A stretch of 64,000 bases of DNA. Source: Nemertoderma westbladi (lineage: Eukaryota; Xenacoelomorpha; Nemertodermatida; Nemertodermatidae). A model generated the notes under the pieces. That model searched no databases. It had not been told where the DNA came from and was given only the letters and a program-made list of their open reading frames with translations. Location: contig JAUCBJ010005675.1 in assembly GCA_032718475.1 (NCBI GenBank), forward strand, positions 1 through 64,000. Direction: 5' to 3'. Shown one piece after another: positions 22,293 through 31,865 of the stretch (its first letter is position 1; each line of letters starts with the position of its first letter). The position numbers were made by a program, and so were the translations under genes.

Positions 22293-25200
22293 AACCCGTC
22301 CGAGGAGGATCAATATTGTATGGATGTCCTGGACCAGGCCACGTTCAACGACGGACACTGGTGTTCACCCATGTTATGGAAGGACCCAAGCAAACCAATG
22401 GCAAACAACGCCAACATGGCCCTTAGGCGACTTAAGGGGATTCTACGCCGGCTGAATGACCAACCCGAGATAAAAGAGAAATATAACACCGTAATCAAAG
22501 GATATCTCGAGGATGGATTAGCAGAAATGGTACCACGGAATGAACTGCAAGGGGGTAAAAGAACATATTATCTTCCAACCCACTATGTGGTAGAAGCCCG
22601 GAAGGGCGGTAAAATCCGAGTAGTTAACGATGCCGCTGCTATGTACCAAGGCGAATCCCTGAACAGTCAGCTTTATACGGGGCCCAACATATATAGTACA
22701 CTTATCGGCGTATTGATCAGGTTCAGAGAAAACCGGATAGCATTCACCTGCGACATCAAAGCCATGTTTCACCAGGTTCGTACGCTACCAAGAGACTCAG
22801 ACTGTCTATGTATCCTATGGACGGATAAAACACTAACTCAACTGGAGATTAGTCAACTTACAATGAAGGATGTAGACGTAATGCGTATGATCGTCAGGAT
22901 CTTCGGAGCTAAGGACTCGCCGGTAGCATGTAGTGACATGCTGAAGAAGACGGCAACCATGTGCGAAAACGAGTTCCTTCCAACCATCATAGAAACCATC
23001 CGACGATGCTTCTACATGGACGACGGATGCGCCGGCGCAGATAATGTGGACGAGGCATATCGGCTAGCAATGGGAATGGTAGAATGTTTAAAGAAAGGAG
23101 GTTTCCCGCTCGTGAAGATCAGATCCCACGACAAAAAACTTATGGAAAAGTTTCCGGAGGACATCCGACTGGACAACAACAAAATGTATTCGGAGGATGT
23201 GGAACACCGTGTACTTGGTATTGAATGGGACATAGAATCAGACGAATTCATTTTCAAATATAAACCCCTACCCAAGCCTATGACGAAAAGGGGATGTTTG
23301 GCGATAAAAAGCGCAATCTTTGACCCACTAAATTTCATATCTCCGGTAACCTTGGCCAGAATGAACCTGATTAAGGAAATGTGGATAGAAGGACTGGGAT
23401 GGGATGAAGAACTCCCCCCACACCTCAGCGTCAAATGGAGAAAATGGACGGACCAGCTCGAACACCTACATCTTATGCGGATCCCTCGACCGTTCTTCCT
23501 CGATAAACTACCCACCGATATCTTCCAGCTCCATACCTTCTCGGATGCTTCGAATACCGGAATCGGCGTAGTCACCTTCTTACGAAGACTAAGCAACGAT
23601 GGAAACGGCGATACGAGCTTTTTATTTTCTAAAGCTAAGACAGTATCCGGGGAATTCGTAGCAACGATTCCAAGACTCGAGCTACAGGCTGCAGTTTGGG
23701 CAGTGAGACAGAACCGCATGGTCATGCGGAACCTACGAATCCCCATCGAATCTCAACACTTCTGGGTTGATTCGAGCATCGTTCTCTACTATCTCCACTC
23801 TCCATCCCGACGTCACACTACGTTTGTAGCGAACCGAGCCGCGGAGATAAAACAGTGTACCGGCCGAGAACAGTGGCACCACGTAAACGGGAAAGAAAAT
23901 CCAGCGAACTTATCAAGCCGAGGCGCCACCCCAAAACAACTCGGTAAAAGTAAACTCTGGCTTACAGGCCCGGAATTCCTACAGCAGCCACAATTAACAT
24001 GGAGTACCCGATTCGACCCCGAACTCGATAGTGGAAAATACTCCGAGGACGACAAAGAGATCCGTAAAGTCCATAGAAGCAACGCAGTGGAAATTTATAG
24101 TTGTCTGACTGAGCCTGCAAAGGACTCGGGCAGGCACTATAACGTTGCGACGATCATTCAACCAGCGGCGTCTTTACATCTGTTAATCGAGCGAACTTCA
24201 TCAATGAGACAGGCTCATCCACCACGTTATAACCCTTCGCAACTTCCTACGGTGGAAAGACAACAAGCCGATAGTTCAACGGAGTATACAAGAACTCATT
24301 ATCGTGGAGAAGTGTATCGTTGGATATGTCCAGAGAGAAAGTTTCCCCGATGAGTGGGAACAACTCAGTGCGGGCAAGACCTTGAAACCGGACAGCCCAG
24401 TCTACCAACTGAGAACAATGATGGGAGAGGATGGACTGATCCGACTGAATACCCGGATGGCAAACGCCCCGGTCGAATATGAGGTTAAATACCCGGCGCT
24501 TCTGCCCGGAACTTCGACACTAGCCAAGCTATTAATTCAACAATGTCACGAGGAAAACCATCACGCAGGACAGAACTGGATTATAGCTAATATAAGACAA
24601 AGATATTGGATCACACACATCCAGCCACTGATCCGGAAAGTGTTGAAACGTTGCTTTACCTGCAGAAGATATCTAGCACCACCACTCACACAAAAGATGG
24701 CCGACTTACCAGCCACCCGTCTACAGCCCGATTCCCCACCGTTCTACGTCACCGGAGTGGACTGTTTTGGACCGTTTACGGTCATCGAACGACGATCCAA
24801 CATCAAATGCTGGGGAGCCATTTTCACCTGCCTTAGGTCTAGAGCAATCTACCTAGACATTGTGGTAAACCTTACGCAACACGCATTCATCAACGCTCTG
24901 CGTAGGTTCGTGGCGAACAATGGGACATGTCGTCACATGTACTCCGATAATGGTACAAACTTTGTGGGAGGAGAAAGAGAACTTAGAGAGGCGATCGAGG
25001 AATGGTTTACCGATAACACCGCATCCCAAGTCTGGAAGGAACACCAGATACAGTGGCATTTCCAGACACCATTAGCACCCCATACGAGCGGGGTATGGGA
25101 GAAACTGATCGACTTAGTAAAACGATCCATGGCGTCGCACTAGGAGACACCCGGGTAACCCATGACACCCTCCGCACAACATCCTGCGAGATCATGGCTA

Positions 25201-25718
25201 CCCTGAACAACCGGCCCATTGTCCTTATCTGCGACGACCCCACAGACCTGGAGCCCCTCACTCCTAACCACCTACTGGGGAGACCCAAAACTCATGTTCT
25301 CCCAGAGACAATGTTTCCGGATCCCAACGATATCGCGAGACATACAAATTGGAAGAAGGCCCAAGCGTTGGCAGCGCATTGGTGGAGAATCTGGGCCCAG
25401 GAGTACCTCATAACCCTCCGGACCAGGAGGAAGTGGAACAACACCTACAGGAATGTCGAAGTTGGCGACATGGTGCTGGTCAAAGAAGACCTCAAAGACC
25501 ACGTCCACTGGCCTGTGGCGCGAGTCGTGGCAATACAACCGAGCAAAGACGGACTTGCGAGGACTGTGACGATACGAACGGCAAAGGGCCACTACCAACG
25601 CCCTATCCAGAGGCTGTGCCTTCTTGAAGGCAATGACAGCGGTGACTCTACGAGAGGTGATAAGTTCCCTACTCAAGATCCTGCTGCAGACATTGGTGAC
25701 AATGCTAAAACCGTGTAA
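22293..25718 (+). pseudogene. BEL/Pao pol: RT, RNase H, integrase
   Basis: Coding continues in the gag-protease frame after the TAA at 22290. The RT has FTCDIKAMFHQV, IFGAKDSPVACS and the catalytic YMDD at 23013-23024. RNase H follows with LHTFSDAS, RLELQAAV, WVDSSIVLYYL and ENPANLSSRG. A frameshift near 24200-24230 moves the integrase to another frame: HEENHHAG...CFTCRRY is the HHCC zinc motif, and the catalytic triad is in GVDCFGPF, YSDNGTNF and SGVWEKLI. A second shift near 25090-25140 restores the original frame for the C-terminal DUF5641-like domain (EVGDMVLVKED...HWPVARV), ending at 25718. In intact relatives gag-pol is one polyprotein. Confidence 0.93.
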
Positions 25719-26930
25719 ACCCTTCTCATCCTGTTGACAAACTCTTTAAAACGTGATTTATCGACAATGAAAAATGGACCCCCCTTAAACCAACTGTAAC
25801 CACGCAATGGTATTTGTGTTTCCTCGTGTGTTATGTGGAGTCCAGCATCACCCTGCAGATGTTTCGACTGACGCAGGGTCGTTTATGTATTGTTTACCCT
25901 GATTTTGGTCATCGGGACCAACGATATTGGATTATTGGAAATGGTAAAGATTTGAAGTGGAATTCATTGTATCCATTGTAGTATGTTATGTTGTCCGTTG
26001 CGTGCGCAGTTCGGGGCGTAGGCGGTGTAACTAGTCCAGCTGTAGATCCCGGATTGCCGCGCAACACCCCCTCTATCCCGTTATTCTGGTGGGTCCATGG
26101 TGCATCCACATGACTTCGACGATAGAGGGTTTTATGTTTCTCAGTCGCGTTATTCTGGTGGGACCGTTGCGTGGATTTTGGGGCGTAGGCGGTGTAACTA
26201 GTCCAGCTGTAGATCCCAGAATGTTGCATAACCCCATCCCACATGACTTCGTCGACTGAGCTTTATGTTGTTGGGAGTGTTATTCTGGTGGGTCCCTGGT
26301 GCATTCCACGTGACTTCACTCCCAGCGTCTTCATTGTCCGTTACGTGCGCAGTTTGGAGCGTAGGCGGTGTAACTAGCCCAGCTGTAGATCCCAGATTGC
26401 CGCGTAACACCCCTTCCACAACAAAGATTTCCCAAAGAAGATGATTGAATGTAGTTGGAAAAGATGAAAAGAATCAGACAACTCTACTATAAACCGAATG
26501 GTGACGCGTATGATGATGAAAATGAAATGATGCGCACCCTGGTGCTGCGCTTATAACAAATGATGATAGCCGGGGGGCTATAACCCCAATGATGATGTGG
26601 AAATAAATGAAAATGTGAAATAAATGAAATGTGATGAAATAATAATGAGAAATGAAAAAAGACAAAAAAAAGGTATAAAAAAGTCTAAAGAAAAGAATTG
26701 GAAAAAAGAAGAGGACATAAAAAGTCATAAAAACTGGTTGGATATTAATGTATAGCTATAGTAACTGTAAATGCTGAATGTATTAGTAATAAGATGATAG
26801 ATGCCTATATAGCAATGTTATTTAATAAACTGAATTAAAAATAAACTGAATTATTCTGCAATCACTATAGTTTCAGACTTTCTGGACTTATAATTAACTG
26901 ATATAATTTGCAACGGACATAATTGTAAAT
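25719..26930 (+). other. spacer between pol and accessory ORFs
   Basis: Noncoding segment inside the BEL element. It contains three imperfect tandem repeats and then an AT-rich stretch with GATGA/AATGA-rich sequence leading to the accessory ORF. A subgenomic promoter or splice acceptor for the downstream ORFs could lie here, but none is recognisable. Confidence 0.5.
25990..26420 (+). repeat. three ~171-bp imperfect tandem repeats
   Basis: Copies beginning near 25994, 26164 and 26337 share GGCGTAGGCGGTGTAACTAG and TCCAGCTGTAGATCC blocks, plus a GTTATTCTGGTGGGTCC block between them. They lie downstream of pol and upstream of the accessory ORFs. Confidence 0.8.
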
Positions 26931-28646
26931 ATGGACCCAAATCGCCAAATTATCGGCGAATTACGTAATACGATAGATCTACTGGAATATCCACAACCCG
27001 GATCCCCTAACTTTGATACAGATTGGAACACCCTAATAAATGAGAATGTGCGATACGTCAAATTCTGCGGGCGAGAGGGACCGGATTCCCGGAATCTACG
27101 AGCCCTCCGGTTGGCCGATGCTAGTACGAGACTGAAAAGAACTCGGAACGCAAAGGCTACCGGAGGGGATGAGTTGTCGTATTGGGAAACGTTCCGGCAA
27201 AGCGTCTACAGATCCCGATGTTTGATATACGACAACGAGGGAAATGCGACGCCCACCTCGAAAGCGATGACGTTGGCGCGATGTCAAAGTTTCGTCGACG
27301 ACAAGAGTACGTACCTCACACACTGGGGAAACCTGTCGGAGTGTACGGCGACGCTACGAGAGGAACGTATATCGATCATCCAGAATCGCGATGACTACCG
27401 GGAAAAGTACGGAGCGAAAGAATACGGTCGATCCTTGGTCGTCGTCCTCGGAACCCTGGACGGTTTGGTATTGGTGTGTCGAATATTTCCAACACCCAGA
27501 CAGGAAGTGCAGGCAGCCGGAGCGATCTGGTTACTACCTCCGGAAATCCAAAAGATCCTCTTCGACTTCGACGTCATTAAAATCGGGTCGGATATAAAGG
27601 CGGACGTCCGGAACGACTACGCGAACGCTCCTTCAGGAAGAGACCGACGAGACGACCTCAACGCCCTTAGCCATTGCGTCGACACTCAAACGCTATTAGC
27701 CTGGTTACGATTCGCCGAGTTCATGCGAGGATTCCAAGAGGTGAGACCGACGAAATCCGGGATTGGCTACCTCGCTGTGCTAAACGGCGGCATCGACTTC
27801 AAACCTCAGAAACTCCGGGATTATAATAAAATATATGGTGGATACCCGGGATTAGAAATAAAGAGCGAGCGAGAGGGTCGATGGAAGGACGTGGAGAGAA
27901 AGTGGACGATACACCAAAAGTGGGAGAATCCGGAACGACGGAACTACATCTACGTTGTTATGGAATCATACACCGTCGCTAAGTTTATCTGTAAAACCCT
28001 CGATAACCTCATTATGGCGGTTCCTCTTTCCTTCGTCGACTACGACTGGAACGAGGTTGTAAACCACGCGTTCAAAGCGGTCGAGAACATTACACCGGGA
28101 GAGATGAAAACGCTCGCCGTCATCGATTCCTGGGACGAGAGCGGACCTTACGACATCCCTACGATTACCGATCTTCTCGGTGCGGAGGAGCCTCTGATTT
28201 CTTCGGAAGGGGAAGAACTATGGCTGCAGGAGGGCATTCTACTCTCCACCCCGAAGCGACAACTCGAGCCGGAGGCCGCTTACCAACCGGCAGCCAAACG
28301 GGTTGCCTCCGCCGAACCTGCGACGGAAGCGGGCGTTTCCTCACCTCTTGGCTCCGGTAGCCCTGCGAGGGAGTTAATCACCACCTCCGCGTTGAGCAAC
28401 TTCGGCGATATATGCCAAAGGTTATCCCCATATCATATCCTTTCCCGGGTGGCGAAGACTGGTCTTCAGAGATTCCGAGTACCAGCAACCAACGGTCACG
28501 CTCAGCGATACTGGTTGAAAAGGGTCCCAGCGCTGCGCCGACTCCCGACGATCTCCTCGGAATCCCTCGGTCGAAAACCCCGGCACCTCTTCGCCGACCA
28601 GCGGTGGCTACTACACCCTCCGTTCCTCAGGATCCTATGCGACTAA
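26931..28646 (+). CDS. accessory ORF A: exonuclease-like (DEDD fold) protein
   Basis: A 571-codon ORF in the position where some BEL/Pao and retroviral elements carry env, but it has no signal peptide or transmembrane segment. Residues ~165-260 resemble the RNase D/WRN-type 3'-5' exonuclease fold: a strand pair RSLVVVLGTLDGLVLVCRI, then DVIKIGSDIKADVRNDY matching the Exo II block ('lKvG.d...D...L'), then CVDTQTLLAWL. Residues ~345-375 (RNYIYVVMESYTVAKFI) resemble the Exo III helix with Glu where Asp is usual. The Exo I D-x-E is not visible (VLGT instead), so catalysis is doubtful. The last ~75 codons overlap ORF B in another frame and look like noise, so the true protein may shift into ORF B near 28400. 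Confidence 0.55.
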   Translation: MDPNRQIIGELRNTIDLLEYPQPGSPNFDTDWNTLINENVRYVKFCGREGPDSRNLRALRLADASTRLKRTRNAKATGGDELSYWETFRQSVYRSRCLIYDNEGNATPTSKAMTLARCQSFVDDKSTYLTHWGNLSECTATLREERISIIQNRDDYREKYGAKEYGRSLVVVLGTLDGLVLVCRIFPTPRQEVQAAGAIWLLPPEIQKILFDFDVIKIGSDIKADVRNDYANAPSGRDRRDDLNALSHCVDTQTLLAWLRFAEFMRGFQEVRPTKSGIGYLAVLNGGIDFKPQKLRDYNKIYGGYPGLEIKSEREGRWKDVERKWTIHQKWENPERRNYIYVVMESYTVAKFICKTLDNLIMAVPLSFVDYDWNEVVNHAFKAVENITPGEMKTLAVIDSWDESGPYDIPTITDLLGAEEPLISSEGEELWLQEGILLSTPKRQLEPEAAYQPAAKRVASAEPATEAGVSSPLGSGSPARELITTSALSNFGDICQRLSPYHILSRVAKTGLQRFRVPATNGHAQRYWLKRVPALRRLPTISSESLGRKPRHLFADQRWLLHPPFLRILCD

Positions 28647-29536
28647 CCCGTTGGTACGCCGAGCAAACCGAATGGATCCACCGCCAGAAACGGTCGTCCG
28701 AGTTGAGACCGGCAGGACATAAAGAAGGTTATCGGAGCGAGGACCTACTACGCAAAAGCCCAGCCTTCCGCGGGCTACCAGCCACCGCGAATATTCAGAA
28801 GAGTGACCGACGACTCGAGTATTACGTCGGCGTCCCGATTCCGATATTCCCCGGTCGAGAGATGCAGTTGGAGGTGTGCGGTAACTGCGGTTCGGAGCAG
28901 TGCCCACGCGGTAAAAGAAATCGGGTTACCGATTCGTGCCTCCAGCTCCTCGGGATACTTTATTGCCCATACTGCGCGACATCGGGCCACGACGTTACCG
29001 TCTGTCCGATCCTATATAACCTCTGCACTACGTGCAGTTTCCGTGGACATTCCGCTAGCCCCCGCTGCTATATCAAATGTCCTACCAAAGACGTTACCGC
29101 TATGGGAAATATGGTCATGTTTGAAACATACGCAAACAGCCACATAAGGACCAAAACGCGGAGAAACGCTGGGAATATCGCGCAGGAGATGGCGTGCGGG
29201 TATTTTTCCTTCCCGGAGCGCCTACATACGACGGCAAAGCTACCTTTCCATTATGTGGATCTGCTGCTGAGCGCCGGATTATTCGGCCCATTTGAAGTCC
29301 TTAGACGCTTAAACTCGTATAAAGAGGAGTTCGGTGACGGAGAGTGGTTCCTTGAGGCTCGCAACTCCGAGTTGGAACGACAAACCGATATGATCCCGTT
29401 GCCATCGAAAGGAAGAGCCGCCAGGAGACAAGCCGAAGCGTTGCTCACGATGGATGTTGACGCTCCTCTACCAGCTCTAGCGATCGACGAGAGTCGACGG
29501 GCGAAGAGGAGAAAGGCGTATCAGAGAAAGAAATAG
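28412..29536 (+). CDS. accessory ORF B: zinc-knuckle protein
   Basis: A 374-codon ORF in the -1 frame relative to ORF A (+2), overlapping it by 235 nt. The N-terminal ~110 residues are Pro/Ser/Arg-rich linker. Residues ~155-225 carry a Cys/His cluster: CGNCGSEQC, then YCPYCATSGHDVTVC (a perfect C-x2-C-x4-H-x4-C knuckle) and LCTTCSFRGHSASPRC (C-x2-C-x4-H-x5-C). The C-terminus is basic (RRAKRRKAYQRKK). It probably binds nucleic acid. It may be the C-terminal half of a single ~860-residue protein with ORF A, expressed by frameshifting or split by a mutation. The polypurine tract and 3' LTR follow about 170 nt downstream. No env-like feature is present. Confidence 0.6.
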   Translation: MPKVIPISYPFPGGEDWSSEIPSTSNQRSRSAILVEKGPSAAPTPDDLLGIPRSKTPAPLRRPAVATTPSVPQDPMRLTRWYAEQTEWIHRQKRSSELRPAGHKEGYRSEDLLRKSPAFRGLPATANIQKSDRRLEYYVGVPIPIFPGREMQLEVCGNCGSEQCPRGKRNRVTDSCLQLLGILYCPYCATSGHDVTVCPILYNLCTTCSFRGHSASPRCYIKCPTKDVTAMGNMVMFETYANSHIRTKTRRNAGNIAQEMACGYFSFPERLHTTAKLPFHYVDLLLSAGLFGPFEVLRRLNSYKEEFGDGEWFLEARNSELERQTDMIPLPSKGRAARRQAEALLTMDVDAPLPALAIDESRRAKRRKAYQRKK

Positions 29537-29714
29537 TGGACTGGGATATTCCAGGAACATTTATTGAACACTTATTTTTATACATATATATATATAAACT
29601 CTAGGCCAAATTAATCAAGACTATGCAATATTAAAATTTTGGGGTTTTTTATATGGGAATGACCTACGCAAACTCAATCTACCGATAGACCTCACGAAGG
29701 TCATTGGGGGGGAC

Positions 29715-30557
29715 TGTTCGCGGTATTTCAACTTTTCATAACGCGAGTTGAATATTTTTTGTACTTATTTAAAATGATTATTCCGATATCACTACTGGGT
29801 GCGGGACCACGGGTTTGGGCACACTCTATGAACTGGGGGCGATTTATGGGCGAATATTGGGGCGACTTACAGGGTACGGGACTCATTTCATGTTTATAAG
29901 GGCCAGGGGTGGGAGGCAAAATTAAGCAGTATTCAGGTTCGCCTGAGTACTATTAGGCCTAGCCCACGCGCCAGGCCTAAAGGACAAGGACTGCCCTTAG
30001 CGGTCCCTGGCCAACAGCAGTTATTACGAGCCTGAAAGGGACATCGGAACGCCGGCTGCTTGTGTCAGGGATTTGCGACGGGAAACGACACGACAGACCC
30101 CTAGCCAAGCCGTACTGGTTCTCGATGATCGTTCCCTTCGGGGTTCGTGAGGGGTGGGACGGACACGCGACAGGGTCGACCGACACCGACACTACGGCAT
30201 CAAGACTAGGACCGAGGGAAAATCTGGGGAACATTAGTTAGGCTAAAATCTGAGCGAACAGTGGGTAATTAAATAATTTACTGTAGGGATTTATATTGTC
30301 GTGTATTATTATTGTGAATAATTTGGTGTATATTGGTTTGGGGAAGCCCAATTTATTCTCAATCAAGGTTCAACTGTAGGGAAGTTACATTAAAGCGTAT
30401 ATCCAACCAATGCAGCTTTTTCTCAACCGCAATCTTGCATTTAAGAACATTCCTTCTCCACAATCAATATCCGGTGACTGGCCGGGATTCCGTGGTCTGT
30501 AAAATTCCGCCTCCAGCATCGGCGTTTTCCCCCATGGTGTCGGGAATAACGGCAACA
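29715..30557 (+). repeat. 3' LTR (843 bp)
   Basis: It starts TGTTCGCGG after a G-rich polypurine tract and ends ACGGCAACA, directly followed by the target duplication GAAGG and minisatellite sequence. It differs from the 5' LTR by only a few substitutions where they align, but lacks 620 bp of internal module copies. Confidence 0.93.
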
Positions 30558-31010
30558 GAAGGTGTACCATACTTCCATACCAGAATGTAGTACAGAGTAG
30601 GAAGGTGTACCATACTTCCATACCAGAATGTAGTACAGAGTAGGAAGGTGTACCATACTTCCATACCAGAATGTAGCACAGAGTAGGAAGGTGTACCATA
30701 CTTCCATACCAGAATGTTGTACAGAGTAGGAAGGTGTACCATACTTCCATACCAGAATGTTGTACAGAGTAGGAAGGTGTACTATACTGCCATACCAGAA
30801 TGTAGCAGAGTAGGAAGGTGTACCATACTTCCCTAGCAGAATGTAGTACAGAGTAGGAAGGTGTACTATACTGCCATACCAGAATGTAGGAAAGAGTAGG
30901 AAGGTGTACCATACTTCCATACCAGAATGTAGCACAGAGTAGGAAGGTGTACCATACTTCCCTACCAGAATGTAGCACAGAGTAGGAAGGTGTACCATAC
31001 TCCCATACTT
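30558..31010. repeat. 43-bp minisatellite array, middle part
   Basis: About ten units of the same 43-bp repeat as 13320-17234. They begin at the target duplication of the BEL element and end at the 10-bp duplication GAATAAAGGA of the Penelope-like element. Confidence 0.93.
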
Positions 31011-31020
31011 GAATAAAGGA

Positions 31021-31722
31021 AGCGAGTTAATGTAATGGAACGATGCCTTTCGTGGTGTAAGCATACTCAAATTATAAATATTAATGACGAGTAAGGGTCT
31101 TGAGCCACGGCTAATATAAAATATTGTTAGTTTACCATATAGCTATTTCACGCTTCCCGCGCGTCTTCAGTGGTATATTATTTTAAACACAATATTAATA
31201 AAATTTAACTAAAACAGCCAATTCAAAGCCTAAAAAGATATATACAAAACCGATACCGTTATGGTACTGTACAGTAGTTATGACTATTTTAATAAAGATA
31301 TTAGCTGTGTAAAGTGGCAGACCGGAAGAAGAAGTTGAGCATGGTTAGAAATTATGTCGGAAATTCATAATGCATCAAAACTAACTCAAATCAAAATTTA
31401 AAATAAAAGTATTAAAATGTTAAAAACTTTTTAAAAAAATAATAGTAAATAAAAACTAAACCAATGGTGTACCCTATCCTGATATTAAGTAGAATATCTT
31501 TAAAAACTTATAAATAAAGGCTAATAAAATAATAAAACAACAGTGATATAGTGTATACGAATGACATGTGTATAAAAACATATATAAAAAAAAACCTCAG
31601 AAATAAAAGCAGTAATAAAATCTTTAAAATTAATGAAATAAAACTAACAGAATGATTGAGTAATACTAACTACGCCATAGGGTAAATATCCAGAGGTGTC
31701 AGCTATGCAAAAAGCAAATAGC
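31021..31722 (-). repeat. Penelope-like terminal repeat, 3' copy
   Basis: About 700 bp, ~95% identical by eye to 34887-35504 plus 37022-37078. It has 29 extra bases near 31083-31112 that are missing from the other copy. It serves as an uninterrupted reference for the P-type insertion site (GAGTAATACTAAC at about 31658). Confidence 0.85.
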
Positions 31723-31865
31723 AGCTGTATGACTGGAGTTGAAATTATCATTAAGGCGGGCATGTGGGGCGAGCCACATAGTTAGCAAAACAATAAACTA
31801 TAAAATAAAACAAACTGACTAATACAAATTCCTAAGTAGAATATACAAAATAAAGTTCACATGTT

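Larger units (their letters stand above)
17235..30557 (+). mobile_element. BEL/Pao LTR retrotransposon inserted in the minisatellite
   Basis: A 13.3-kb element on + with TG...CA LTRs (17235-18697 and 29715-30557). A 5-bp target duplication GAAGG lies at 17230-17234 and 30558-30562. Order: 5' LTR, small ORF, gag with BEL-type zinc knuckles, aspartic protease, RT with YMDD, RNase H, HHCC-DDE integrase with a DUF5641-like tail, a repeat-bearing spacer, two accessory ORFs, a G-rich polypurine tract (29705-29713) and the 3' LTR. Both flanks are the 43-bp minisatellite, which proves the insertion boundaries. Gag-pol carries four in-frame stops and two frameshifts, so the copy is not autonomous. Confidence 0.95.

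Noticed and set aside
30385-31070. - strand ORFs fusing minisatellite peptides to LTR or Penelope N-terminal sequence
   Set aside because: They span insertion junctions and are chance fusions.
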